Positions 1 to 12,019 of a DNA stretch of 64,000 nt are shown here, in pieces. The notes beneath the pieces are model-generated. The model saw only the letters and a program-made list of their open reading frames with translations, searched no databases and was not told the DNA's origin. Source of the stretch: Stenocarpella maydis. Its lineage: Eukaryota > Ascomycota > Sordariomycetes > Diaporthales > Diaporthaceae. The number at the start of each line of letters is the position of its first letter. Position 1 is the stretch's first letter. The stretch lies in contig NQMI01000024.1 of assembly GCA_002270565.1 (NCBI GenBank), positions 372,001-436,000 on the forward strand. Reading direction: 5' to 3'. A program made the position numbers and the translations under genes.

Positions 1-956
1 CCAGTAGTCACCGTAGACATCGCTCAGGTACGCACTCTCGCGGATGGCGCTCTCATCTGAGGATGGTTGTTCCGTGTGCCCCTCGGACGGACGGACCGGG
101 CTAAGGCTCCGCATGATCTCGTCGCGAAGGACGTCGCTCTCCTTGAGCGGCGATGCGTTGTCTGCCGTGCTCAACGTGTCGACTCTCGTTATGGGGTTGG
201 GGGGTTGCATCGGGTTGTCCTCCACGAATGAGCCCTTGCGGGGCTGCAGTGGTGCAATTGGGGTCATGTCCCGCCGGGGGCCGGCCTTGTCCTGGGCGTC
301 CCGCTCCTGGAGCGCCTCGTGGGTGGCGTCGTCACGTACGGCAAGGCGTCCTGGTGCAGCTTGGAGATAGTGGTTGTTAGCTGGCGATGCGCGCCCGGAC
401 CCGGTGGAGTGTTTGTCGTGGGCGCTGAATGCACTTGCACTCCCTGGGGATGGTGTACGTAGAGGTGCTGGCCTGAGCTGGGCGTCTTCTGGGCTCTCAT
501 CAGCGGGAGGCACCTCGCCTGGTGTGGCGGCAATGCTGCTGCCAGGGTTGGGCACGTCTCCTGCTGTGGTGGCTGTCTCGCTGACCCAGGCTCCAGGGAA
601 CGAAGGGCGGAACGGCCTTGTCTGGCTGGATGCAGCTGACTGCTGTTGTTGCTGGCTGCTAGATGGCCCGGCGATTCCTGGATGCGACGCACTCGCGCTG
701 TCGTCACCCGTGCGCGCTGGCGACGTCTCCATTGTGGTGGGTTCTTGTGATTTGGGTGAATCGCTGGAAAAGCCCATACCTCCAGAGAAGAAGTCACCAC
801 CAAAGCCGCTCAGCCTCGAGAGAAGCGGCAGCTTGGGGCTCGTGGAATAACGCTTCACCGGTTCGGCCGGGGCTCCTGTCGCACTGGTTGCCTGAGGGTG
901 GTGCAGCTCCGGCGGCTTGGGGTGGGCCTGTGAGGGTATCGAGGGCTCGGGCTTCT

Positions 957-987
<31 letters not shown>

Positions 988-2026
988 CTCGGGGGCACTC
1001 GCGATCCAGGGCGGCTCTGGCTGGCTCTGGTCCTGGCCCTGGCTGCGGCTCTTGTTGGACGCCTCGGTGTCAGAGCGGGTGTTGGTGTTTGTGCTTGGTG
1101 GCGGCGGGGCTGGTTCTGCTGGGTTGATCATCAGCCCATCAAATCCATACTCGCTCTTCCTCTCCGCGACCGTGTCGAGGGGTCGCAGGCTGCGGTTGGC
1201 CTCTCCCTCATCGTTCCTGCCGAAACTCGGGCGCCGTCGGGCATTTGCATTTGTCCCATCGCCACCGTCTTCGCTGCTCCGGCCCCCGATGCTGTCCAGG
1301 CTCGGCCTCCCCGCCGACTCCATTGACCTACGTTCTTTCTCCTTCTCCTCCTCCATCCGCTTATAGATTTCGGACGGCCGGATGAACCTCGGGGGCCCCG
1401 TCGCAGAAACAGGCGACCTCGCCGCGCTCGCTGGGGACTCGGGCCGCGAGCCCGTCCGGGGCGGTCGCCCGTCGCCGCCCGCCGCCAGGTCGGGCCTGTC
1501 ATGGCGCGTATGCTGCTCTTCCGGGGCGGGAACGTCGAGCCGCGGCAGCACCCGTTGTCGCCGGCCCGGGCGGCCCCGCGACCTGCGGCGGTGGTTGCGT
1601 CTGCGCCCTGTTCGGCGTCTGGATGTGCAGGGCCGGCGGCCCGCTCGCGCTCCTGTTCCCGGCCGCCTGCTTCTCCAGGGCGATGCGCTCGCTCGGTCGC
1701 AGGCCGGGCGACGAGCCGGCGGATCCTCCCAGGGCGGGTGTCGGCGGGCCGCTGTTGGATACCGCGCGCAGCCCGGCTGTCAGTCTGCCGGGCCTCTGAG
1801 GCTGCGGGGCCAGCTGGTTGAAGTAATCCTGGCGTCCGCCTGCGCTGCCGGCATCTTGGTCGTCGCCGTCGTCGAACTCGTCGTCGTATCCGCCCCAGTC
1901 GTCGCCGTCATAGTTCTGCGTCTTGGCCTCGACCCATTTCCTCGTCTTCTGCCGGTTGACGTTGACCTTGTACTGGCCCGCCTGGCCATAGGGCGTGTTT
2001 GGGGTTCTGCACGATGACGCGGACAT
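1..2026 (-). CDS. Conserved fungal low-complexity protein, C-terminal end beyond window, with an internal frame break
   Basis: I do not recognise a function. The first ATG (2024-2026) opens MSASSCRTPNTPYGQ, followed by a basic block containing KVNVNRQKTRKWVEAK and a run of D/E/Y/G. The rest is Pro/Ser/Gln-rich and disordered. A second frame is open without a stop from about 1512 to base 1. It includes IRPSEIYKRMEEEK, an EPEPEPEP tract, RYSTSPKLPLLSRLSGFGG and, at the window edge, RESAYLSDVYGDYW. Conserved N- and C-terminal blocks around disordered sequence look like one real protein. The two frames differ by +1 and overlap around 1499-1640. Removing 1513-1582 (70 nt, GTCGCG...GAGCAG) would join them, but that donor is weak and no good branch point is visible, so an indel is equally possible. 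About 650 codons are visible. Confidence 0.7.
952..990 (-). repeat. In-frame hexanucleotide microsatellite coding for Glu-Pro repeats
   Basis: A GGCTCT unit (read on the plus strand) is repeated about five to six times. On the coding strand it gives alternating GAG CCA codons, a (EP)n tract in the disordered part of the first gene. Length variation would keep the frame. Confidence 0.85.
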
Positions 2027-4268
2027 TAGACTCTGGCGCTTGTTGGGAAAGACGCATAGAGGCAGCGAAACGCCGGCCGGGGCGCATCTGCAACGAGTGA
2101 ACTTACGCTGGCGAACGGGTGTCCATTGTGGGCTCGGGGTTCTCTCTTTGCGCGAGGCGGACGTCGCTATGCTGCTGGCGGGCTGCTGGCTGGCTGGCTG
2201 GCAGGATCACCCGTCTCTCCACAGGATTTGGGCCGGGTCGCGGACTTGGGTGTCACCAAAGTGGCATTTCGGGGTCGCGCCCTTGCCTCCAAGATTGGCT
2301 GCCACGTGTGGTGGAGAAGTCGAGGGAGATGCTCGGGTCGGTGGCGCTGGCCGCAACAGGGACAATCCGGCGGCGCAGTGACGACGGATGGAGAGGTCGA
2401 TCGCGAGGGAGCAGACCACCAGTGACGAGGGGTGACGAGTCGAGGAGCCAAGTCCAGCGGGCACGGGTGATATGTGAGCAGGGGGGCTATAAATAAAGCC
2501 AAGCGCGCAGCTGTGATTTGTTTCCACGAAACGGAGCTTGGGGCTCAAACCGGGTTGGCTGTCGTCTTGTATCGCGGTGACGAGGACACAGGGGAAGACC
2601 AGAGGATGCAGAAAAGAGAACAGCACCCGTCGCGTGAGGGCAGATCCTCCCGAGGTCAACCAGGCCTCACTCGGGTTTGCTTGGAATTGGGCAATCTGCC
2701 TGATGAGCCAAAGCCGCCGCAATGTCCCGTCCCACACACCCTCGTCCTCCTCGGTCCTCTGGTGCCGGCCCAAGCCACAACTCGCAGAGTTGCATTGACT
2801 CGTTCCTCTGAATGCCGGGGAGGCACCTTACTGACCTTGCACAGACGGGATGACGACCCCACATTGGCGCACCCTGTCCGGGGCCTTTCGAGCAAGCCCA
2901 GAGGTCTAAGACGACACCATGCTGGGGGCGATCAGTGGCCACCCCAATATCAAACTCGCACGTCACGGGTATAATATAGCCCAATGGTTTATTGGGATAT
3001 GTTGCATGATCTACGACAGCAGGAGGGGGGCTCAGCCCATTGCCCATAGCTGTCAAAAGACGCCACACCACCTGCAGCATGGCAGCCCGGCTCCCGTAGC
3101 CTTGCATGGGGATGAGATGGCATCCTACCCACGTAGGAGTGTCCCGATGTACCTCACCTACCCCCGAGGGAGGAGAACGAACAAAATAAGGTCGACACTG
3201 TCCCGCGAAAAGCTCCGTCCCTCGACGTAAGGCTAGCCAAGCCGACCCGGGCCAGGTCCAGGTCTGGTCCCACCTGCCACGGACGCTCAGACAGCGCAGG
3301 TAGCGATGAACGGCGATCATTCATGTCAACCCTACAGTGCCCAATATCCTTCCTAATCCGGGCAGGGCAGTGGCCGATTGCTTCATTACGCTGCTATTAC
3401 TTACAGCAGTAAGCTTTTGTGCCATCACACCAGCCAGTATGCGTGGCGCCGTCGTCTCGTCGCAAAAGCGACAGCGGCTTGGCAACACGTGTAACCATTC
3501 CTTATACGAGGTTCTTGACAGCTGATCGGACCGGGCGTGGAGGACACAACTGACACATTATGGTTTGGCCGGCACATCTGCCCGGGATCCCCACGTTCGT
3601 CTTGAAAGGTGCGGGCGGACGCTGGAACCGGTACGGCGCGCCCGCGGCCCCGTAGCAGTGTTGCTTTGCTTGTTTCCCGGGCCCCGACGGGCCGCCGGCA
3701 TTTGAAGTCTGGTGTTTCGAATATAAGTCATTGGTGTCACCCATGTCCAGAGTAGCAAACACGTTTGTGCATATTGACCACCTTCTCGCGACAACAGGCG
3801 GCAAAATCCCTCTGGTCCCGGGTGTCACCCCGATGTTGGGTATTCTCTTGCGTGTTTATATATCCTATCTCTCTCGGGAGCCCCCCTTCCAACGCCAAAC
3901 AGGTTCAACGAGCCGGTATCCCCTAGTCTATAGGTTTCGTCTAGATATTGGTACAACCAGAGCATGAGCTGGCATGAGGAGGGCTGGGTGGTTGGAGAGA
4001 TCGGTGGGCAGGTGCGTTCGGGTCCGATGAACCCAGAAAAGGAGCTTGAAAGTGGAGAAGGAACTGAGTAGCGTGGCGGCCCTGTTCGCCATGGAGGGCG
4101 GGGGTACATCGTGATGGCATATCCATCGTGCCTTTGTAAACCTTACATCGTCCCCGCTGTCAGCTGTGGTCATGATCCTATCCTATCCTATCCTGTAGAA
4201 TGTGCGCAGTAGCTGTCTTTGCGTGGTGTGATACGGTGTGTGCTAGGCGTCTCTCTTGCGTGCTTTGG
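2027..4268. other. Intergenic region between two minus-strand genes; no gene recognised
   Basis: This holds the upstream region of the partial gene (right after 2026) and the 3' flank of the carrier gene (below 4269). Open frames here overlap on both strands and lack fungal intron structure, a conserved block or codon preference, so I treat them as noise. A short TCCTA tandem lies at about 4177-4193, close to the expected 3' UTR of the carrier. Confidence 0.6.
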
Positions 4269-5605
4269 TCACGACGGGGTATCTAGGAACCGCAGAATGA
4301 CCTCGTACATGCCGAACATGATGGCGGCACTCGGCACAGTCCGCATAAGGTGCGGCGTCAGCCCGCCGTACAGGCCGACCAGGCCCTCTTCGAGCCACAC
4401 ACGCCTGAAGCACTGGACCAAGCCCGTATATTTTGGCTGCCCGCCCGCGGTTGGCGCCTGTCGTAATCGCGTTCTCGCAACCTGCTCGAGCTATCAGCAA
4501 ATTGAAATCTTATGAGCCCGGGGTAGACCACGAACTTCATGGGGATATGCCACCACGGCCGCCAACAGCTTCGCGCCGCCGGCCGCACCCGCCTTGCCCG
4601 TGTAGTCCACAAAGTGGTCCCACCAGTTCCACTCGCGCCCGCTGGCCACGAGCCTCTCCTCGCGGTGCCGCAGCGCCTTCTTCAGGCGCTCGTACAACAC
4701 CCACTGCAGCGTCGACTCGGTGACTCCCAGGTAGCTAGCGCTGAGGCCCTTGAAGAAGCCGCGGGGGCCCTCGGTGCGGAAGACTTGCCGTATGCAGTCC
4801 AGGCTGTTCTTGTACTGCCTCCTGGCCACGCCGCCCGTCTGCTCCGCGACGTTCTTGTCGAGCTGCAGCCGCGTCTTGATCAGCCAGATCGGGTTCGTCG
4901 CCGTCCCCGTCGCCACGCCCGCCGCCACGGCCGCGCTCAGGTGCACCCACGGCGCCTCCTGCCCGTGGTTGAGGTATTCCGAGATGAGCCGCTTGCCGTT
5001 GCCGTACACGTAGAAGTTGATGGCCCGCGCCGGGATCACCCCCACCAGGTTCGGCCCCAGGCCCTTGAACAGTGCCCGCCAGCCTTCTTGCTTCGGCACC
5101 GAGGACAGGATCTGGAGCGTCTCTGTGAGGTGGTGCATGCCCGCGCGCACCGGGTTCATGTTCGCGTGGGCTTGCCTCGCGGCGCGCAGCTGGGCCTGGT
5201 AGAAGTCTGACTGGAGGCGGGTCTTCAACACGTCGAGGGGCGCCGTAAGGGCGGCGGCTGTCATTCCGCCCACACTGTAGGATGACAAATTATCGTCAGC
5301 TCGGGTCAGGCGCCCGATGCCACCTCGGAGGCCAATCCGGGCCTCGGAGTCGGCCTTTTTTTGTTTTGGGGGGGGGGGGGAGGTGGTTCTCACGCTCCGG
5401 CTACCATGTGGTGCCATGATTTTGCAAACGGTAAAGCTTTTACGGGCTGGTTCGATCCGAGCGGACGCGTCTCTGGTATCGCCTCGCCGGTCTCCCTTGA
5501 CTGGATGAGCGACGAGAACCGTTCTGATGTCTGTCGCTCGCGCCGGCCGTCCTGCCTGTCGGAGGCCATCGTGTAAGTCGCCGCCGGCGTCGCGTTTTGC
5601 GCCAT
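4269..5605 (-). CDS. RIM2: Mitochondrial pyrimidine nucleotide carrier, Rim2 type (SLC25 family)
   Basis: Inner-membrane carrier that exchanges pyrimidine nucleoside triphosphates between cytosol and matrix, supporting mtDNA and mtRNA synthesis (known role of yeast Rim2). Exons: 5394-5605, 4536-5274, 4269-4481; introns 5275-5393 (GTGAGA...CTACAG) and 4482-4535 (GTTCGT...GAGCAG). The joined protein is 387 aa, normal for the family. All three carrier repeats are present: PLDVLKTRLQ in repeat 1, PIWLIKTRLQ in repeat 2 (PIW is typical of nucleotide/FAD carriers) and PHEVARTRLRQ in repeat 3, each followed by the aromatic-rich G-x-K-G-x-x-P half (FKGLGPNLVGVIPARAI, FKGLSASYLGVTES, YGGLTPHLMRTVPSAAI). 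Exon 1 gives a long variable N-terminus ending KSWHHMVAGA, which splices onto VGGMTAAALTAPLD. The first in-frame ATG is 5603-5605. The upstream-most intron carries a G13 run that a gene finder could misread. Confidence 0.92.
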
Positions 5606-6880
5606 TGCCACTTAAGGCTTCTGTGCCTTCGAAATCCCACCTACGGTAACGAAGTGTGTATTACCGAACCATAAAGCACATGTCGTTCGGCAACAGGCAG
5701 CTTGTCCTTCGGGTGGCGGATGGAATTTTGTAGGTAGCAGGAAAGGAAGGAATCGACTGATGGTAGAATGTGGACTCGTCCATGACGAAAAATCGCCGAT
5801 AAGATTGGCACTCCTGCAGGCCAAAATTTTGGGCAGGGGTCCGCGCCAACTGTTTGCTGCTTGATTACCTTAGCTTCAGCTTCAGTGAACAGGGGCCAGT
5901 CTCGCACTGTGATTATTAATCTACCTCGCTTCATTCCATCATGCAAGCCTGGAGGTCTCGAATGCACTCAATGTCAACAACGCCTGTGTTCTTTATTATG
6001 CCGCTGTATGTTATTTTCCCAGCGCTCGATGCCTGCACCCGCCGAGGATGTTGAGACAATAAGCCAAAGCTAATTGATAGCAGCAGTTACATTTCGATAT
6101 GCCTTCATTTGCTCGAGACATCAGGGCTAAAGGTGGCTGGCATAGACTACCTCTTGTTGCACAGCATTCATAGCTGTGCTTGTATGGGGGGGGGGCGACG
6201 GGGGGGCTAATATCACGAGCACAACATCTCACACACACCACCGCCAGAAATTGATGCAGTAGTCATCAATTAACTCCTCCCAATCGGTATTGAGCTAGCA
6301 ATTTTATCGAGTCCATCGCGTCCTCGATCAACGGCACGGCAAGGGCCTAAGTGTCAATCTAATCCTGGGGGTGAATGTGTCGAGGCCGCGACGTGCCCTG
6401 GGCATCATTAATGCACCCCGACTGGTTCCCCCATCAGGGCACCACAAATTGTGGATGAACAGAACCGTCCAGAAACGCCAAACCCGCGGCGAGGGAGTCA
6501 AAGGAGAAAACCCTGGCAAGTAAAAACGAAAAAAGAAAGCATCAAAAGAATGCGGACAGTTACCGCCCAACAACTCCGATCCATGCGTCCCATCAGTCAA
6601 ATCTGACAAGAGTCCTCCGGGTCCTCGGCCGTGGCTGAGATGGGGGCAGCTTGGGGAAACAGAACTTGCGTCTCTTGAGGGCCTAGCCTGGTTGCCTCTC
6701 ATGGCCATCAGGATAGCAACAAGGAGTGATGGGGGGAAGGTCGGTTTAGATCACCAGTGCGATCTAGAACGAAATCAACACGTCCCTCAACGATGAGACA
6801 CGGATCATCAGTCCAGCAAAAACCAGCAAGCTTATCGGCGAGCCCTTCTTCTGGTATCGATCCACCCCTCGACGAGCACC
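5606..6880. other. Intergenic region: carrier promoter and 3' flank of the RNA-binding gene
   Basis: The part just above 5605 is the promoter/leader of the Rim2-like gene; the part just below 6881 is the 3' flank of the RNA-binding protein gene. A G9-10 run interrupted once lies near 6185-6200. Minus-strand open frames at 5641-5967 and 6328-6708 show no recognisable domain. Confidence 0.6.
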
Positions 6881-9800
6881 TCAGGCAAGGGCGCGCGTGA
6901 GGATGTTGGTCAAGGCGCGGAACTCCAGCTCCGCCATCTGCGCCAGCGTGATATTGTCGAACGCCGTGCCGTGTGGGAGGTTCAGCTCCTTGAAGAAGTA
7001 GCCCCAGTACAGGTTCGTCTGCGTTCCCTCGTGGTGGATCTGAGACTGGATGTTGGGCTGCTGGAGGCCGACCGTGCGGTTGGTCTCCTCACGGATGATG
7101 GCAATGTAGTACTATGCGTCGAAAACCGAGGTCAGCAAAGTGGCTTATTTTACTCGGCTGGAGGGATAAAAGAGGGTGATACATACCTCGAGCATGTCAA
7201 GCGGGGTGCCAGGCTTGGGGCACAAAGTGTAGGTATGCACCCACATGTTTGCAAAGCGAGGCATGTTGAACTCGCGGAGGCGGTCCTCGGTGAGGCCCAC
7301 CTGGTAGGCAATGTTGTCCCTCATAGTCACGGTCAAGCCGTGGCAGAGCATGGCAGAGGTCCAGAGGCGCTTGAGCAGCTGCTCCGTCAGATGGTCCTCG
7401 TTCTTCTTCTCCTTGAGCGCGTGCTGCAGGAGCCGGATCAGCTGGATGCAGGCGTTGTACACCGAGTATCGCTGCTTGATGGTGATGCAATCGGTCTTGT
7501 ACCACGGCATCTTCCGGAGGGTGCTGATCATGCACTCGAAGGGGCGCTGAGGGCAATCGCGAGAGAAGGGAGACTGCAATAACATGAAATCAACCGACTG
7601 CTAAGGAGAAGGACACGGGGAGCGTCTTGACTTACGCGCTGCGGGACCTCGACGTGCTTGACAAGCATCGCCTGTGAGAGAAACTGTCAGCATTTTCAGA
7701 ACCTTGAGCCAAGCAAGTTCAGTCTCACCATCTCCTCATCAGAGACAAATCCCTTGAAGCAGTTCCACGGCTCCGACGGGTGGTCCTCGAGGATGACCGG
7801 CACAGCACCCTCCCAGCGGACACCCTTGGCAAGGGGGAAGAGGTCCTTCATGAGCGCAGCCTGGCTGGAAAGCTCCACCTCGATGGGCCGGTCCCCAAGG
7901 CGGCTGAGGCGGCCGTTGGCGACGGTCTTCTGGTGCTTCTCGACAGCGTTGACGGCGGCCTGCATGCTCATGAACTCCACGTACGCATCGTTTGTCTTGC
8001 TAGCCACGCGCTCCATAATGATGTGCACGGGTTCCTGGTTGTCGTTCAGGACCTTGGAGTTGCGACCGAGGAAGGCCAAGACCTCTGCACGCTTGGTAGC
8101 GAAGGGGATCTATCGATTTCTGTCAGCAAGCTGCTGATAAAATTCGTGCGTGGGGAATGGGCGGGAAGACATTGTGGACTCACGTTCTTGAGCTTCACGA
8201 CACCAAAGTGGGTGGTAGGCTGCGCGTTGCGAGCGCTCTCGAGAAACGGGAAGTTGGCAGCGTCAAGGGCGACTTCTGGTCGCGGCCGCCCAGTAGGTCC
8301 GACCGTCAGGTCGTTCAGCTGCTTGGATCTCATGTTGCGGATCTGCACAGGCACGACGCTCTCGTGGAGGACCATGGCCGACTGAGGCTCGATTGGCCGG
8401 ATGACGCTGGGCAGGGGAGGTCCGTTGAACGGGTCAACCACAGAGTTGGTTGAGGACGAGGGTGCTGGCGAGACCGAAACTGTGGCACCGCGAGGCGAGT
8501 GGATCTGAGCTCCTGGGGTGGATGACGAGATCATGTTGTTGTAGACCTGCTGCTGGACAGGCAGCGGAGTTCGCAGGTCGAAGCGAGGGGGAGGCTCGTT
8601 CGACATGTGGGTGCGCATATCATAGCTGCGCGGCTCGGTCCGTCCTCGGTGAGAGGGAGATGCCATGTAGCGAGAGGTGGTGGTGTCTCCGGGACTGCTG
8701 TACGAACTGGGAGGGGCTGCGGGAGTCGACCGTCCGTAAGGGCTACCTGCAACAGCGCGCATCGGAGTGCTGAACGTCTGCTGCTGCTGCCGCTGCTGCA
8801 TGACGACATCACTCTGCGTCTGGTATGGAGTGGACTGGTTCGAGTATTGGGCAGGACGAGCAACTCCCTGCTGGAAGGTCGGCTTCATGTTGGGCTGTGC
8901 CTGGCGGTACTGGCTTGCGAGATCTAGGTGCGCCTGCAAAGTGAACATCGACATCTGCTCAAAAGACTTGCCATTACCAGTGCTGGCGGCAGGAGCCATG
9001 CCCTGGGCAACATTAGGCATACCGTTTGAGGCTGAAGGGGAAACGGCAGGTATTCCCTGGGTGTCGTTGCCGTACTGCTGAGCGGCGTTACCATATCCAG
9101 CTCCGAAGCTGGTGATGCCATTCAGTCCGTTCATGTTGTTGATATCTTGGGTTTCGGTGCCGTTGCGGAAAGTCACGCCGGTGGCGTCGACCTGCTGCTG
9201 GCGCGCCTCATCATCTCGAACAACCAAGGCCTGGCTCATGTTGGTGGCACCGTACTGAAAACCGTTGCCATTGGGTACACCAAAAGCCATTCCGCCTGTG
9301 TTGAGGTGTTGCTGCTGGGGGGAATCATCATTGGGGCTCGTGTAAGTCACTCCGCTGGTACCGTTGACAGTGCTTCGGATAGATTGAGGCATCATTCCGT
9401 TGACGCCGGTCATACCGTTGTTCTTTGGGAAGGCGACCTGCTGAGCCTGAAAACCGCCGATCTGGGCGGGAAAAGTGGTGTACTGGTTGGGTCTGCCGTT
9501 GTTGGTCTGTCCGGGGACACTACTAGCCTGGGAAGCAGAAGTATGCGACTGAGCAGAGTTGTCCAGAACAACACCTATGGAGGATCCACCCCCCTCATGC
9601 TGGAACGTGTTCGGTCCCATGCCGATGTTGCCCTGATCCTGGGTGATACCCTGTGAATCCTGCTGGGTCTTCACGGCTGGGGCCTGAAGAGAAGCAGCAG
9701 GTCTGAACTCCGCGGTGGCAGGGTCAAGCTTGGGGGTGCTTCCCTGCGTGGGGTCTGTGAGCTTCTTCAGGGCCGGGTCACACTTGCCTCTCTGAATGGC

Positions 9801-10109
9801 GGACTGTAGACCACCCGGCTCGCTCAGCTGGAAAGCGTGGTGGACCCAAGAAGAGCGGTCGAACGAGGTAGCAGGGGAGTTGTTAGCACCCTGGGACCGA
9901 AGCGCAGCGAAGGGGTCGCTAGGGTCAAAGGTGGCAAGCGAGGCACCGCCGTTGGTCGAGTCGACCGACTCAATGGAGCTCTCCTTGACGGCAGGAAGCT
10001 GCTGGAGCTGGAACTGGAACCGGCGACTGGTGTTGAATGCGTGATCAGGGCGGTCGGGAGTCTTCGCCATCTTGACTTGGGCCGAAGTGGTCATGGGAGA
10101 CTGAGCCAT
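6881..10109 (-). CDS. Large RRM-domain RNA-binding protein conserved in filamentous fungi
   Basis: Five exons: 8184-10109, 7729-8109, 7636-7671, 7187-7573, 6881-7111; introns of 74, 57, 62 and 75 nt with GTGAGT, GTGAGA, GTAAGT and GTATGT donors. The frame closes at 986 aa. Residues 1-600 are disordered and Gln/Asn/Pro/Ser-rich (prion-like composition), with poly-Q near 8780-8800. Around residues 630-735 an RRM-like fold is readable: FGVVKLKNIPFATKRAEVLA (RNP2-like first strand), then DAYVEFMSMQAAVNAVEK (RNP1-like) and RPIEVELSS. A Cys/Trp-rich conserved C-terminal half follows (WNCFKGFVSDEEMAML, SPFSRDCPQRPFECMISTL, ALCHGL-like segment, YYIAIIREETNR, YWGYFFKEL), ending LTNILTRALA. This C-terminal block recurs, as I recall, in an unnamed Pezizomycotina family; the RNA target is unknown. 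A GTAAGT donor at 10599 suggests an intron in the 5' UTR. Confidence 0.88.
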
Positions 10110-12019
10110 TGCAATTCAGTGCTGGAGCTTATCAAGCTCGGTACATTGCAGCCGTGAATACCAACACGTTTTCATGTGACATGAGTATCAAGCAAAGAGG
10201 CAGACATGTGATGGCAACGGAACAGGTAAAGAGACGGGGCTTGACAGAGGCCAGGATAGGGAGACCGTTTCGGCGCTGCCTTGTCCTCTTCCCTTCAGAG
10301 GTCTAGGCGTGGCTTTTACGGTCGGGCTGGCAGACTTGGATTGTGGAGGAAAGGCGGAACTTTGGCAATTCAGAGACACTGTGGCTGCTTTCAAGGCCCC
10401 AACATTGGAGACCTCGAGGTGTGACCAAGTGAGGATAGAGGTTGTGGTGGGGAGAGATGCTACGAACGGGACGGCAACGGTGGGGTGATGGGACTCGAGG
10501 GGATATGCTAGGGGCAGGAAAGAGCAGATGATGAGAAGGAAGCAGGAAACCCTTTTGAAAAAAAATATGAAAAAGAAAAGAAAAGAAAAGAAAACTTACT
10601 GGGTAAAGGCAATGGTCAGCTCCTGGAATGCTTGTGACGCTGCTGCTGGCAGAATCGTTGGTACAGTTGCCCTCTTGAGACCTCAATCAAGGCAGGCTAC
10701 TACAAACCAATGGGCAGACGGGGTTGGGTGAGGGCATCCCAGGGTCAAAAAGCCAAGGCACCTGAACCTGGCAGCGTTGACCAAGAGGAATACCACGAGT
10801 GAGATGAGGTTGGGTACAAGTTCAGACGGTAGCAGGAGACAGGGAGGAGCAGAAGGAAAGCAGGGCGAGAAAGGCCATGTGCTGAAGGGGGAAGGTAGAG
10901 AGAGGGGAGGGTGAGGAAGATTAAACAAGAAAATATGTGTTTGCATGGGCTTTTGTATTGGATGTGGAGTGGTTATTGACAGGATCAGTGACTCGACAAA
11001 CTAGAGAAGAGAAAGTGTACGGGCCAATGCGACAACATCGTCCATCCCAAGCTTGTTGGGTTTCCCAGACCCACAATGTGACTCGAGTCCTCGACGATAA
11101 GTCGGCCAGGCGATTTTTGCAAGTGTGGACAATCTTATCACGCATATATTTACACCTAGCTAATTAGAATAGGGATTCAATGGGCGAGGGCGATGTCTTG
11201 CGATTCACCTGGGCATGTAGATGGTGGACATTGTCAAAGCGGGCTTAGGAGCATTCTCTCAATGGCATTGCCTCCAATGTCCTCGGGTCTTACGTGAATG
11301 AGCTTGGGGCTTAAGGCCCTCTGACCAGGAGTCCTCTGTAGAACAGCATGCTCTTCGTACCAAGAGCGACGGTGACGCGCCAAAAGTCGAGACGGAAGAC
11401 TCGTTCACGACCTGGTAGCGCTCAATAAACCATAATCCAACCAAGTGCTACCCAGTAAGTCGTCGTCCGCAAGACTAGAGATAAAGCAGTCGGATAATCC
11501 CACCTTTTAAAACTGGAGGCACGCCAGTGGTCTGTACTTCTATCAAGGTACTGGAATATCCTATTCCGATCTAGAACCTGTGTACATAACTATGTTCAAT
11601 TCCTGGTATGGACATTGTAGAGGAACCAGCATGTTCAAATAACATGTTCATACACTCAAATCTGGCAAGGTCATTTCTTCTGATGATTGATCACAAAAGG
11701 CTATTTAATTTTTTGTTGGTCCAGGTCATTCCTGTAATTTGGCCCTGTTCATCATATCCCAGGTGCCAGCATACGCAGGACGGCAACATGTGCTGTTCCT
11801 GAGCCACGATGCTGCCAATGTTTTCTGATTTCAACAATACCCTTCAAGGCCTTTCTCACTCGGGCAATCGCTTTGGAGCCACATATCACGACTTTGAGGC
11901 TTGCAGAGCAGTGGAAGGGAAGAGCCATGCTTCTTGCCGATCACGCCGTTTCCGAGCATCGTCTGCCACGAGATTATGGCATCCACACGTCCTCCGTCAG
12001 AACCGAGAGTGCTTTCGGC
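10110..12019. other. Leader/promoter of the RNA-binding gene and 3' flank of ARPC4
   Basis: On the minus strand a strong splice donor (GTAAGT, first base at 10599) is followed directly by a long pyrimidine run, (TTTTC)n-like, at about 10553-10595, consistent with a 5' UTR intron of the RRM gene. The acceptor is not fixed. Between about 11160 and 12019 composition falls toward AT and I see no gene. Open frames at 10303-10686 and 11809-12087 are not supported; the latter is antisense to the last ARPC4 exon. Confidence 0.5.

Noticed and set aside
5641..5967. Minus-strand frame upstream of the carrier gene, considered as a transposase fragment
   Set aside because: No catalytic motif or terminal repeats could be found; the resemblance in one adjacent frame was a few residues only.
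8450..10157. Several plus-strand open frames of 100-200 codons
   Set aside because: They are antisense shadows of the RRM gene, whose spliced protein is well conserved.
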